Below are positions 20,308 through 28,774 of a DNA stretch of 33,771 bases, piece after piece. This stretch comes from Oscillospiraceae bacterium (GTDB lineage: Bacteria; Bacillota; Clostridia; Oscillospirales; Oscillospiraceae): positions 1-33,771 of the forward strand of contig SVMD01000021.1 of NCBI GenBank assembly GCA_015067615.1, read 5' to 3'. The stretch's first letter is position 1, and each line of letters opens with the position of its first letter. A program made the translations under genes and the position numbers. The notes beneath the pieces were generated by a model, which had not been told where the DNA came from, made no database searches, and saw only the letters and a program-made list of their open reading frames with translations.

Positions 20308-21931
20308 AATCTTCCGCTCCACGGTATTTGTCGCGGTAGTGGTTCTGCTGTGTTCTCTGGGCATCGTGATGGGCGTCCTGTACAACCACTTCACCGGGGT
20401 GCAGGTACAGCAGCTGAAGGATGAACTGAGCCTTGCGGTCACCGGTACGGAGCAGTACGGCAATGCCTTCCTGGAAAATGTGGAAGCCGACCGCTTCCGT
20501 GTGACCTGGATCGATATCGATGGCACTGTGCTGTTCGACAGCCGGGTGGATGAGAGTACCATGGAAAACCATGCTGACCGGGAAGAAATCCGGGAAGCCT
20601 TCGCCGCCGGCTCCGGCAGTGCGGTGCGAAACTCTTCTACGCTGACCGAGCAGACCTATTATGAAGCACGGCGCTTAACGAACGGAACGGTGCTGCGTAT
20701 TTCTGCCAATCAGGCATCCGCCTGGGCGCTGATGATGGATCTGCTTTGGCCCATTATTCTCGTTGCTGTGCTTGCCATCGGACTCTCCCTGATTCTTGCC
20801 CGCAGAATGGCAAAGAATATTGTGGAACCAATGAACCAGCTGGATTTGGAGCATCCGCTGTCCAACAATACTTACGAAGAACTTTCCCCCCTGCTGCGCC
20901 GGATCAACCAGCAGCATCTGCAGATCAATGCCCAGATGCGCAAACTCCAGCATAAGACCGATGAATTCATTCAGATCACCTCCCATATGCAGGAGGGGCT
21001 GGTGGTGCTGGATAAGGAGACCCATATCCGCTCCATCAACACCGCGGCTTTACGAATCTTCCGGGCAGAAGAAACCTGCGTGGGCAGCAGCTTCTTCCAG
21101 ATAAACCGCAGTAATGCACTGCGGCAGGCACTGAACGACGCTTTGGATCATGGCCACGGAAGCACGGTACAGGAACTGGATGGCAGAGCCTACCGCTTTG
21201 ACATGAGCAGCATCCAGTCTGAGGGGAGGCTCCTTGGCGCGGTGATTCTGGCGGTGGACGTAACGGAATCCCAGAACGCAGAGCAGATGCGCCGGGAATT
21301 TTCCGCCAATGTGTCCCATGAGCTGAAAACCCCTTTGCAGGGCATTATCGGCAGTGCGGAGCTCTTGGAAAGCGGTATGGTGAAAGAGGCGGATCAGCCC
21401 CGATTTATTGGGCATATCCGCAAGGAAGCTTCCCGTCTGGTCAATCTGATCGAGGATATCATCCGCCTTTCTCAGCTGGATGAAGGTGTGGAGCTTCCCA
21501 CCGAACAGGTGGATATGCTTGCACTGGCGGAAGATGTAAAAGAGATCCTGACCCCCAGCGCGGCGGAGAAGAATGTGAAAATCGATGTGACCGGTAATGG
21601 ACTTATGATCAGAGGTGTCCGCAGAATGCTCCAGGAGATCATTTACAATCTCTGCGACAACGCCATCAAGTACAATGTTCCCGGCGGCAGCGTGACGATC
21701 CACGCAGAAAATAATCGCCTGGTTGTCAGCGACACCGGTATCGGCATACCGGCAGAACATAAGGATCGGATCTTTGAACGCTTCTACCGGGTGGATAAGA
21801 GCCACTCCAAAGCTTCCGGCGGTACTGGCTTGGGCCTTTCCATTGTCAAGCATGCCGTTGCCTACCACAATGCAAAAATCAGCCTGGAAAGTACTCCCGG
21901 AAAGGGAACTACAATTACCATTCGATTTTGA
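20297..21931 (+). CDS. phoR: PhoR-type sensor histidine kinase
   Basis: The product is 544 residues. It has a membrane segment at ~9-29, an extracellular sensor region ~30-145, a second membrane segment at ~148-168, a short linker, a PAS-like domain ~220-325 (MQEGLVVLDKETHIRSINTA), and a HisKA domain with His341 (FSANVSHELKTPLQ). The HATPase domain has the N box NLCDNAIKYN, G1 VSDTGIGIP, F box FERFYRVD and G2 GGTGLGLSI. This layout matches PhoR kinases of Firmicutes. The ATG at 20297 overlaps the end of the regulator gene, and a much longer in-frame extension from 20096 would overlap it fully and is rejected. Confidence 0.94.
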   Translation: MTSKIFRSTVFVAVVVLLCSLGIVMGVLYNHFTGVQVQQLKDELSLAVTGTEQYGNAFLENVEADRFRVTWIDIDGTVLFDSRVDESTMENHADREEIREAFAAGSGSAVRNSSTLTEQTYYEARRLTNGTVLRISANQASAWALMMDLLWPIILVAVLAIGLSLILARRMAKNIVEPMNQLDLEHPLSNNTYEELSPLLRRINQQHLQINAQMRKLQHKTDEFIQITSHMQEGLVVLDKETHIRSINTAALRIFRAEETCVGSSFFQINRSNALRQALNDALDHGHGSTVQELDGRAYRFDMSSIQSEGRLLGAVILAVDVTESQNAEQMRREFSANVSHELKTPLQGIIGSAELLESGMVKEADQPRFIGHIRKEASRLVNLIEDIIRLSQLDEGVELPTEQVDMLALAEDVKEILTPSAAEKNVKIDVTGNGLMIRGVRRMLQEIIYNLCDNAIKYNVPGGSVTIHAENNRLVVSDTGIGIPAEHKDRIFERFYRVDKSHSKASGGTGLGLSIVKHAVAYHNAKISLESTPGKGTTITIRF

Positions 21932-21935
21932 TGTT

Positions 21936-21964
21936 GACCGCATCCATTTGGGTGCGGTCTTTCA
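21936..21964 (+). terminator. Terminator of the pst-pho operon
   Basis: GACCGCA and TGCGGTC, plus inner CC/GG, form a stem followed by TTTCATTTT, 5 bases after the phoR stop. The T tract overlaps the first Pho-box repeat of the next gene. Confidence 0.65.
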
Positions 21965-21965
21965 T

Positions 21966-22031
21966 TTTACATAGATTTTACTTAAGTTTTGCAAACCCTC
22001 TATGGTTTTTACAAATGGCAAAATTTATAAT
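21966..22031 (+). promoter_or_regulatory. Pho-regulated promoter of the Na/Pi symporter gene
   Basis: TTTACA (21966), TTTACT (21977) and TTTGCA (21988) are spaced exactly 11 bp. Another TTTACA lies at 22008 and a perfect TATAAT at 22026-22031. The arrangement mirrors the pstS promoter and supports shared PhoP-type control. Confidence 0.65.
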
Positions 22032-22074
22032 GTAGGCTGTCGAAATGAGCATACTATCTCAAAGGAGAATATTT

Positions 22075-23844
22075 ATGACAGCCTATATTTTCAAAATCAT
22101 CTCCCTGCTGGGCGGTCTGTCCCTGTTCCTGTTCGGTATGGATGTAATGGGAAAGGCGCTGGAGCGGCAGGCAGGCGGTAAGCTGCAGACCATTCTGGCG
22201 AAGATGAGTTCCAATGTGTTCAAGGGATTCCTGCTGGGCTTGGGTGTCACCGCCGTGATCCAGTCCTCGTCTGCAACTACGGTCATGGTAGTCGGCTTCG
22301 TCAACTCCGGCATTATGACCCTGAAGCAGGCCGTAGGTGTGATCATGGGTTCCAATATCGGTACCACCGTTACCGCCTGGATCCTGTCCCTGTCCGGTCT
22401 GGAAGGCGACAGCTTCCTGATCAAGTTCTTCAAGCCTTCCACGCTGGCACCGCTGATCGGTATTTTCGGCATCATCCTCTATATGGGTAAGTCCGAAAAG
22501 AAAAAGGGTATTGGCACCATCATGCTGGGTTTCATGGCACTGATGACCGGTATGGATCTTATGAGCAGTTCCATGGCATTCCTGAAAAGCGAAGCCTGGT
22601 TTGCAGACCTGATGATCTCCTTCACCAATCCCCTTGTCGGCATTCTGTTTGGCGCTGTTCTGACTGCCATCATTCAGTCTTCTTCTGCCTCTGTGGGTAT
22701 TCTGCAGGGTCTGTGCGTCACCGGTGCTGTGACCTACGGCGCGGCAATTCCCATCATCCTGGGCCAGAATATCGGTACCTGTGTCACCGCAATGATGGGC
22801 GCCATCGGTGCCAACCGAAACGCCCGGAGAACCGCTATGGTTCACCTGCTGTTCAATGTGGTTGGCGCAGTTATGTTTGCTGTGGTTTTCTACGGCCTGG
22901 GTATGTTTATCGAGTGGAACTTCCTTGGTGATTCTGTGCAGGCATGGGATATTTCCGTAATCCATACCGGCTTCAACCTGGTTGCTACCGCTGTGCTGAT
23001 GCCCTTGAATGGGCTGCTGGTAAAGCTGGCTTATGCCATCGTTCCCGAAGTCAAGGGGCCGGAAAAGACCGAACTGCTGGACTCCCGTTTGCTGGCAACT
23101 CCTGCCGTTGCGGTCCAGCGCGCTCATGAAATCGCAGGTGAGATGGCGGAGGACGCTGCCAAGGCCATGCACCTGGCCATGGGCCTGACCAAGAAGTTTG
23201 AGTCCGGCATTATGGAGCAGGTCATCGAGCTGGAAGATAAGACAGACCGGTATGAGGATGCGCTGAACACCTATCTGGTGAAGCTGTCCGCCATGAACCT
23301 TTCTCTGGAGGACAACCGCACTCTGAATACCCTGCTTTACACCGTTTCCGACATCGAGCGGATGGCCGACCATGCTATGGCCGTTGCCAAAACTGCTTTG
23401 GAAATGGAAGAAAAGAAAATTGAGTTCTCCAAGCAGGCGAAGGGTGAGCTGGCTGTTTTGGAGCAGGCTGTGCTGGATATCGTGGATCGCACGGTGGCAG
23501 CTTACGGCAGCTTCGACCTTGATGGTGCCATTAAGATCGAACCCCAGGAGCAGGTGGTTGACGCGCTGGTTCGTGAGGTCAAGTCCCGCCATGTGCGCCG
23601 TCTGAGAGATGGTCTTTGCACCGTGGAATACGGCTTCGTGCTGGAGGACCTGCTGACCGCCTGCGAGCGCACCGCAGACCATTGCTCCAACATCGCCGTG
23701 GAAATGCTCCAGGTCGCCGAGGGCAAGCTGGAAGCCCATGAATACCTGAATGCCCTGAAGGCCGGTGAGCTCCACGAATCTGCCGCCTTCGCCGAGCGCT
23801 TTGCCCGGTATAAGGCCCAGTACGCCTTCCCGGAAGAGCAGTAA
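22075..23844 (+). CDS. Na+/phosphate cotransporter with C-terminal PhoU-like domain
   Basis: The product is 589 residues. It is a low-affinity sodium-driven phosphate transporter of the NptA/YjbB type. Two inverted Na_Pi_cotrans repeats each carry the QSSS motif (IQSSSATTVMVVGF and IIQSSSASVGILQG), with 8-9 membrane segments up to ~residue 325. The cytosolic C-terminal part (~340-560) is helical and PhoU-like, with DIERMADHAM and CERTADHCSNIAVEML metal-site motifs. The ATG at 22075 has AAGGAG 7-8 bases upstream; the in-frame ATG at 22045 lacks one. A Pho-type promoter next to the Pst-Pho operon suggests co-regulation, although related proteins can also export phosphate. Confidence 0.93.
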   Translation: MTAYIFKIISLLGGLSLFLFGMDVMGKALERQAGGKLQTILAKMSSNVFKGFLLGLGVTAVIQSSSATTVMVVGFVNSGIMTLKQAVGVIMGSNIGTTVTAWILSLSGLEGDSFLIKFFKPSTLAPLIGIFGIILYMGKSEKKKGIGTIMLGFMALMTGMDLMSSSMAFLKSEAWFADLMISFTNPLVGILFGAVLTAIIQSSSASVGILQGLCVTGAVTYGAAIPIILGQNIGTCVTAMMGAIGANRNARRTAMVHLLFNVVGAVMFAVVFYGLGMFIEWNFLGDSVQAWDISVIHTGFNLVATAVLMPLNGLLVKLAYAIVPEVKGPEKTELLDSRLLATPAVAVQRAHEIAGEMAEDAAKAMHLAMGLTKKFESGIMEQVIELEDKTDRYEDALNTYLVKLSAMNLSLEDNRTLNTLLYTVSDIERMADHAMAVAKTALEMEEKKIEFSKQAKGELAVLEQAVLDIVDRTVAAYGSFDLDGAIKIEPQEQVVDALVREVKSRHVRRLRDGLCTVEYGFVLEDLLTACERTADHCSNIAVEMLQVAEGKLEAHEYLNALKAGELHESAAFAERFARYKAQYAFPEEQ

Positions 23845-23895
23845 CAAACACTTTTCGAAACCGGCAAGAATGCCATTGTGGGTACAAAAGTAAAA

Positions 23896-23933
23896 CCACC
23901 CATTTCCGCTACGGCGGAAATGGGTGGCTTTGT
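23896..23933 (+). terminator. Terminator of the Na/Pi symporter gene
   Basis: CCACCCATTTCCGC and GCGGAAATGGGTGG form a 14-bp perfect stem with loop TACG, preceded by AAAA and followed by CTTTG. Confidence 0.8.
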
Positions 23934-24266
23934 TTTGGCTGAGGGAATCCCCAACCCCGTCAATACAGCAGAAACTGAATCATATTAAGATCGACGTTCT
24001 GGAAACGAATGGACAGAGTTGACCGAATTCGAAACCCATATCCTCTGCCGAGTTATCATTTGTCTGAGCATATCCCTGCCTTACAGCAGAGGATGGTCAG
24101 TGATCCTCTCCTGTAGGGTGCGTGTGTTTCCGGAGCCGGGTGAACATTTATGTTTTCTGATTTTGGGAGTGGCATGTGCATCTTCTGCTGATAATTTTAT
24201 ATAATTGGCTCTAAAAAATAGATGATATCGAAGAGTAAAAAATATAATAGGCAAAATAGATAAATC
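23934..24266. other. Intergenic stretch without a credible gene
   Basis: No frame here has a ribosome-binding site plus protein-like composition. ATCCTCTGC (24040-24048) and GCAGAGGAT (24086-24094) are inverted around 37 bases. TTCGAAACCCATATCCTCTGCC just before resembles the T-arm/acceptor 3' end of tRNA-Gln with several changes, perhaps a degenerate tRNA remnant. The right part becomes AT-rich toward the mgl promoter. Confidence 0.4.
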
Positions 24267-24340
24267 AAAAACGTTTCCAACTCAGCATTTGTACAAATTA
24301 ACGAAACTCGCTTTACAAAAATTCCACGAAATGGTATAGT
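24267..24340 (+). promoter_or_regulatory. Operator-like site and promoter of the mgl operon
   Basis: TTTACA (24312-24317), a 17-base spacer and TATAGT (24335-24340) predict a start near 24347 and a ~90-nt leader. AAAAACGTTTCC at 24267-24278 matches 10 of 12 bases of the palindrome at 11307 and may bind the same LacI/CcpA-type regulator. Confidence 0.6.
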
Positions 24341-24437
24341 ATGCATAGCTTTGTATAGGTGAAAATGCTGTACAAGGTAAAAATGGCTAAATCGGCTTAA
24401 AACCGTTAGCACAAACGAAAATTAGGAGGAAACACAA

Positions 24438-25505
24438 ATGAAAAAGATCATTGCAATGCTGCTGGTCCTGGTCATGGCTCTGAGCCTGGTCGCCTGCGGC
24501 GGCGGCAACGAGGGCGGCAACGCCAACGGCGAAGTCGCTGTCTTCTGGTACACCTTCGGTGACACCTACCTGTCCAGCGTCCGCGCTGCCATGAACGCTG
24601 CCTTCGAGGCTGCCGGTGTCAAGTACCTGGACTACGACGCCAACAACAACCAGACCACCCAGACCGAGCAGATCCAGACCGCTATCACCAAGGGCGCTTC
24701 CGCTCTGGTCGTCAACATCGTTGACGCTTCTTCCGACGACGCCACCCAGGCTATCCTGGACATGGCTAAGAACGCCGGCCTGCCCATCGTGTTCTTCAAC
24801 CGTTCCGTCTCCGAAGCCATCGTCTCTTCCTACGACAAGGCTGCTTACGTCGGCACTGACTACACCATGGCCGGCCACATGCAGGGCAAGATGATCGGTG
24901 ACTACGTCCTGGCTAACTACGACGAGCTGGACATCAACGCCGACGGCACCATCTCCTACGTTATGTTCAAGGGCCAGGAAGGCAACCTGGAGGCCGACGC
25001 CCGTACCCAGTTCGGCGTTGAGGACGCTGACGCTGTCCTGACCGCCGCTGGCAAGCCCGCTCTGAAGTTCTACGACGACGCCAACACTTCCAAGTACCTG
25101 CTGGACCAGAACGGCGCTTGGTCCGCCGCACAGGGCCAGGAGCACATGCAGACCCTGCTGTCCAAGTACAATGAGGACAACGGCAACATGGTCGAGCTGG
25201 TCATCGCCAACAACGACGACATGGCTCTGGGCGCTATCTCCGCTCTGCAGGCTGCCGGCTACAACGTCGAAGGCGCTCGCTACATCCCCGTCTTCGGTGT
25301 CGACGCTACCGACGCTGCCAAGGAGAAGATCGCTGACAAGTCCATGACCGGTACCATCAAGCAGGATGCCGAAGGCATGGCCAACGCCGTCGTTCTGATC
25401 GCTCAGAACCTGGTGGCCGGCAAGAACGCTTTCGAGGGCGTCAACGGCGACCTGGAGGGCACCTGGAGAATCAACATCCCCTACGCTCCCTACACCGGCG
25501 AATAA
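24438..25505 (+). CDS. mglB: Galactose/glucose-binding lipoprotein (MglB type)
   Basis: The product is 355 residues. It binds a hexose outside the membrane for the MglAC importer. A lipoprotein signal ends at the lipobox LVAC (Cys20), followed by a Gly/Asn linker. The two-lobe PBP1 fold is clear. The EF-hand-like calcium loop DINADGTIS followed by YVMFKGQEGN corresponds to the calcium site and hinge of E. coli MglB, a feature specific to glucose/galactose-binding members. NRSVSE and the ANNDDMALGAI / PVFGVDATD segments also match that group. The gene is very rich in C-ending codons, suggesting high expression. AGGAGG precedes the ATG. Two hairpins separate it from mglA. Confidence 0.92.
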   Translation: MKKIIAMLLVLVMALSLVACGGGNEGGNANGEVAVFWYTFGDTYLSSVRAAMNAAFEAAGVKYLDYDANNNQTTQTEQIQTAITKGASALVVNIVDASSDDATQAILDMAKNAGLPIVFFNRSVSEAIVSSYDKAAYVGTDYTMAGHMQGKMIGDYVLANYDELDINADGTISYVMFKGQEGNLEADARTQFGVEDADAVLTAAGKPALKFYDDANTSKYLLDQNGAWSAAQGQEHMQTLLSKYNEDNGNMVELVIANNDDMALGAISALQAAGYNVEGARYIPVFGVDATDAAKEKIADKSMTGTIKQDAEGMANAVVLIAQNLVAGKNAFEGVNGDLEGTWRINIPYAPYTGE

Positions 25506-25526
25506 TTTTTTCATAGCTTAACCCCC

Positions 25527-25553
25527 GGCAGCCGCGCCTCTGGCGCGGCTGCC
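25527..25553 (+). promoter_or_regulatory. mglB-mglA intergenic hairpin 1
   Basis: GGCAGCCGCGCC and GGCGCGGCTGCC form a 12-bp perfect GC-rich stem with loop TCT and no T tract. It probably protects the mglB mRNA 3' end or causes partial termination. Confidence 0.7.
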
Positions 25554-25583
25554 TTGATGAACTTTTCAGCCGTTCGCAGGCTG

Positions 25584-25623
25584 AGGCCATGGCCATGGGT
25601 TTCCGTGAGCATGGCCTTGGCCT
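25584..25623 (+). promoter_or_regulatory. mglB-mglA intergenic hairpin 2
   Basis: AGGCCATGGCCATG and CATGGCCTTGGCCT pair with one mismatch around a 12-base loop. It lies between hairpin 1 and the mglA ribosome-binding site. Confidence 0.6.
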
Positions 25624-25667
25624 GTAATGGCAGTTTCCGTAACCTAAGTATCAGGAGGCGAATATAG

Positions 25668-27170
25668 TTGAGCAACAATGCAAATGTCCTGCTGCGCATG
25701 GAGGGTATCACCAAGGAGTTCCCCGGCGTCAAGGCCCTGGACGGCGTTAACCTGACGGTGAAGGCCGGTACGGTCCATGCCCTGATGGGCGAAAACGGCG
25801 CCGGTAAGTCCACCCTGATGAAGTGTCTCTTCGGCGTCTACCAGAAGAACGCGGGCCATATCTACCTGGAGGGCAAGGAAGTCAACTTTAAGAATTCCAA
25901 GGAAGCTCTGGAAAACGGCGTGGCCATGGTGCACCAGGAGCTGAACCAGGCCATGTCCCGGAACGTTATGGACAATATGTGGCTGGGCCGCTTCCCCAAG
26001 ACCGGTCCCTTCACTTCCGAAAAGAAGATGTACGACGCCACCATGGAGGTTTTCGAGGAGCTGGGCGTCAAGGTCAACCCCAAGACCATCATGTCCTCCA
26101 TGCCCGTTTCCCAGCGCCAGATGGTGGAAATCGCCAAAGCAGTCTCCTATAAGAGTAAGATCATCGTCTTTGACGAGCCCACCTCTTCTCTGACCGAGAC
26201 CGAGGTCGATCACCTGTTTACCATCATCAACATGCTCCGGGACCGGGGCTGCGGCATCATCTACATCTCCCACAAGATGGCCGAGATCAAGCGGATTTCC
26301 GACGAGATCACCATCATGCGTGACGGCAAGTGGATCGCCACCGAGAAGGCTGCCGATCTGGAGATGAACGATATCATCCGTCTGATGGTTGGCCGTGAGC
26401 TGACCAACCAGTTCCCCCCCAAGACCAACACCCCCGGCGAGACCTACCTGAAGGTGGAAGGCCTCACCGGTATGTACAACCAGCTGAAGGACGTGTCCTT
26501 TGAGGCCAAGCGGGGCGAGATCCTGGGCCTGGCCGGTCTGGATGCCTCCGGCCGTACCGAGGTGCTGGAGAGCATCTTCGGCATCCGTACCCGGAAATCC
26601 GGTACCATCACCCTGGGTGGCAAGCCCTGCCGGAACCGCAACTCCACCGAGTCCATCAAGAACGGCTTTGCCATGCTGACGGAGGAGCGCCGTGCCACCG
26701 GTATCTTCGGCATCCGCTCCATCCGGGACAATACCGTCATTTCCTCCCTGCACCGCCACAAGAAATGGGGCCCCCTGCTGAGCGAGAAGTCCCAGCGGGA
26801 GGATACCCAGCGCTATATCGATGCCATGCGCACCAAGACTCCTTCCCAGGAGACCCAGATCCGCAGCCTCTCCGGCGGTAACCAGCAGAAGGTCATCATC
26901 GGCCGCTGGCTGCTGACCGAGCCCGAGGTGCTGCTGCTGGACGAGCCCACCCGCGGCATCGACGTGGGCGCCAAGTACGAGATCTACCAGCTCATCGGCA
27001 ATCTGGCAAACGAAGGCAAGACTGTTCTGATGGTCTCCTCCGAAATGCCCGAGCTTCTGGGCGTCTGTGACCGGATCCTGGTCATGTCCGGCGGCCGTCT
27101 GGCCGGCGAGGTGGACGCCAAGACCACTACCCAGGAAGAAATCATGACCCTTGCCGCCAAGTTTGCATAA
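25668..27170 (+). CDS. mglA: Sugar ABC transporter ATP-binding protein (MglA type)
   Basis: The product is 500 residues of two fused ABC ATPase domains, as usual for the carbohydrate CUT2 class. Domain 1 has Walker [10 protein letters not shown], signature [12 protein letters not shown] and Walker [12 protein letters not shown]. Domain 2 (~255-500) has a degenerate Walker A (GLDASGRTE), signature [15 protein letters not shown] and Walker [15 protein letters not shown]. This asymmetric pattern is normal for MglA/RbsA. Translation probably starts at TTG 25668, which has AGGAGG 9 bases upstream; no in-frame ATG nearby is better placed. The permease gene follows after 14 bases. Confidence 0.94.
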   Translation: MSNNANVLLRMEGITKEFPGVKALDGVNLTVKAGTVHALMGENGAGKSTLMKCLFGVYQKNAGHIYLEGKEVNFKNSKEALENGVAMVHQELNQAMSRNVMDNMWLGRFPKTGPFTSEKKMYDATMEVFEELGVKVNPKTIMSSMPVSQRQMVEIAKAVSYKSKIIVFDEPTSSLTETEVDHLFTIINMLRDRGCGIIYISHKMAEIKRISDEITIMRDGKWIATEKAADLEMNDIIRLMVGRELTNQFPPKTNTPGETYLKVEGLTGMYNQLKDVSFEAKRGEILGLAGLDASGRTEVLESIFGIRTRKSGTITLGGKPCRNRNSTESIKNGFAMLTEERRATGIFGIRSIRDNTVISSLHRHKKWGPLLSEKSQREDTQRYIDAMRTKTPSQETQIRSLSGGNQQKVIIGRWLLTEPEVLLLDEPTRGIDVGAKYEIYQLIGNLANEGKTVLMVSSEMPELLGVCDRILVMSGGRLAGEVDAKTTTQEEIMTLAAKFA

Positions 27171-27184
27171 GGAGGAAATAAAAA

Positions 27185-28249
27185 GTGTCTGAACTGAAAG
27201 TCAAAAAGCCTTCCAAGATCGATCAGCTGAAGGCTATGAGCCCCAAGGACCGGAACCGTGCCATCGGCGACCTGCTGATGAACAACGCCATGTTCATCAT
27301 CATCGCCATCGCCATTGTGGGTATCGCCATCGCCGAGCCCAGCTTCGTCTCCGTGCCCTCCATCGTCAACATCATCTCCCTGACTGCTGCCAAGCTGCCC
27401 ATCGCCCTGGGTGTCGGCGGCTGTATCATCCTGGCCGGTACCGATATCTCCGCCGGCCGTCAGGTGGGTCTGGCTGCCTGTATCGCCGCAGGTCTGCAGC
27501 TGACTACCAATAAGCTGTTCCCCGGCCTGGGCGTTATGCCCTGGTACGTTGCTCTGCTGGCTGTCTGCGCTGTGGGCGCTGTCATCGGCTTTGTCAACGG
27601 CTTCTGCATGGCTAAGTTCAAGCTGCATCCCTTCATCGTCACCCTGTCCACCCAGCTGATCGTCTACGGCTGCATCCTGCTGTTCCTGAAGCTGGGCACC
27701 AACTCCGGCCAGACCCTGTCCGGCATGAGCCAGACCTACCAGGACCTGATCAAGGGCACCCTGTTCCGGGTGGGCAACACCGCCGTTCCCAACTACGTTC
27801 TGTACTCCGCCATCATCACCGCCATTGTTTGGGTGATCTGGAACAAGACCACCTTCGGCAAGAATATGTACGCTGTGGGCTCCAACGAGGAAGCCGCCAA
27901 CGTCTCCGGTGTCAACGTGGTCAAGACCATCATCCTGGTCTTTATGATGGCCGGCGTTCTGTACGCCATCACCGGCTTCATGGATGCATCCCGTATTTCC
28001 TCCGTCAACGCCACCACCGGCCTGAACTACGAAGCTGACGCCATCGCAGCCTGCGTCATCGGCGGCATCTCCTTCGTCGGCGGCATCGGTAAGGTCTCCG
28101 GCGCCATCATCGGCGTTCTGCTGCTGCAGATCATCTTCACCGGTCTGACCTACCTGTCCGTTGACCAGAACCTGCTGTTCATCGTCAAGGGTGTTATCAT
28201 CCTGGTGGCCTGCGCCATCGACATGAGAAAGTACCTGGTCCGCAAGTAA
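27185..28249 (+). CDS. mglC: Sugar ABC transporter permease (MglC type)
   Basis: The product is 354 residues with about 8-10 membrane segments. It is the CUT2 permease partner of MglA. The family features are GVGGCIILAGTDISAGRQVG, GFVNGFCMAKFKLHPFIVTL, ITAIVWVIWNKTTFGKNMYA followed by VGSNEEAANVSGVNV, and AIAACVIGGISFVGGIGKVS. The start is GTG at 27185 with GGAGG upstream. The N-terminal ~35 residues are a basic cytosolic tail. It is followed after a single base by the InlB-repeat gene. Confidence 0.94.
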   Translation: MSELKVKKPSKIDQLKAMSPKDRNRAIGDLLMNNAMFIIIAIAIVGIAIAEPSFVSVPSIVNIISLTAAKLPIALGVGGCIILAGTDISAGRQVGLAACIAAGLQLTTNKLFPGLGVMPWYVALLAVCAVGAVIGFVNGFCMAKFKLHPFIVTLSTQLIVYGCILLFLKLGTNSGQTLSGMSQTYQDLIKGTLFRVGNTAVPNYVLYSAIITAIVWVIWNKTTFGKNMYAVGSNEEAANVSGVNVVKTIILVFMMAGVLYAITGFMDASRISSVNATTGLNYEADAIAACVIGGISFVGGIGKVSGAIIGVLLLQIIFTGLTYLSVDQNLLFIVKGVIILVACAIDMRKYLVRK

Positions 28250-28250
28250 T

Positions 28251-28625
28251 ATGGACGAGCGTACCCCCGAAAAGCAGCCGGAAAATGACTTCAAGGGGAT
28301 CTACAAAAATGTGAAGATCTCCGTGAAGACGCTGGACATCGTGATCGTGGGAGGCATTCTCCTGATGATCGCCCTGGTCCTCTTCGGTATCGCCAATAAT
28401 GGCTACACCGTTTCCTTCGATTCCAGGGGCGGCACAGATGTGGCGGCCCAGACGGATCTGATGTACGGCGACCATGTGGCGGAGCCCGAGCCCCCCACCC
28501 GGGAGGGCTACACCTTCGCGGGCTGGTACCACGACGAAAATTGTCAGTATCCCTTCGATTTTGACAATACTATTGTGGATGCCAGCGCCACCCTCTACGC
28601 CGACTGGGAGAAAATTCAAGATTGA
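28251..28625 (+). CDS. Small membrane-anchored InlB-repeat protein in the mgl operon
   Basis: The product is 124 residues. A hydrophilic cytosolic N-terminus (~1-26) is followed by one membrane helix at ~27-48 (DIVIVGGILLMIALVLFGIA) and an extracellular single Listeria/Bacteroides-type repeat (~50-118). The repeat has YTVSFDSRGGTDVA, PPTREGYTFAGWYHDENC and ATLYADWE, the Flg_new/InlB B-repeat pattern. Such repeats normally occur in large surface proteins; here one copy stands alone. The start is 1 base after mglC, and the operon terminator follows at 28629, so it is expressed with the importer. The function is unknown; a receptor or accessory role near the sugar-binding protein is conceivable. 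Confidence 0.75.
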   Translation: MDERTPEKQPENDFKGIYKNVKISVKTLDIVIVGGILLMIALVLFGIANNGYTVSFDSRGGTDVAAQTDLMYGDHVAEPEPPTREGYTFAGWYHDENCQYPFDFDNTIVDASATLYADWEKIQD

Positions 28626-28628
28626 ACG

Positions 28629-28662
28629 GAAGCGCGCACCCCCCGGGTGCGCGCTTCTTTTT
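28629..28662 (+). terminator. Terminator of the mgl operon
   Basis: GAAGCGCGCACCC and GGGTGCGCGCTTC form a 13-bp perfect stem with loop CCC and a T tract. Confidence 0.9.
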
Positions 28663-28710
28663 CGGGTCCGAAAAATGTTGGAACCGATACAAAAAGTACC
28701 GGTTTGCACC

Positions 28711-28739
28711 TTGCCAATTGATTTTGCCTGTGGTAGACT
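28711..28739 (+). promoter_or_regulatory. Promoter of the Nudix gene
   Basis: TTGCCA (28711-28716), a 17-base spacer and TAGACT (28734-28739) lie about 36 bases before the ATG. Confidence 0.5.
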
Positions 28740-28774
28740 ATGGGTTGGAAATCAATGGAAGGAGGAAATCCGCC

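Noticed and set aside
22054..23847. 597-codon minus-strand frame across the Na/Pi symporter
   Set aside because: Antisense shadow; the sense frame has full family motifs, membrane helices and a ribosome-binding site.
24025..24048. Second tRNA gene suggested by TTCGAAACCCATATCCTCTGCC
   Set aside because: No matching 5' acceptor strand, D arm or anticodon arm can be found upstream; at most a degenerate fragment.
24019..24204. 61-codon plus-strand frame before the mgl promoter
   Set aside because: No ribosome-binding site and Cys/Ser/Ile-rich composition typical of random intergenic DNA.
28622..28774. N-terminal extension of the Nudix protein
   Set aside because: The extension crosses the mgl terminator and its own promoter; the ATG at 28775 has the ribosome-binding site.
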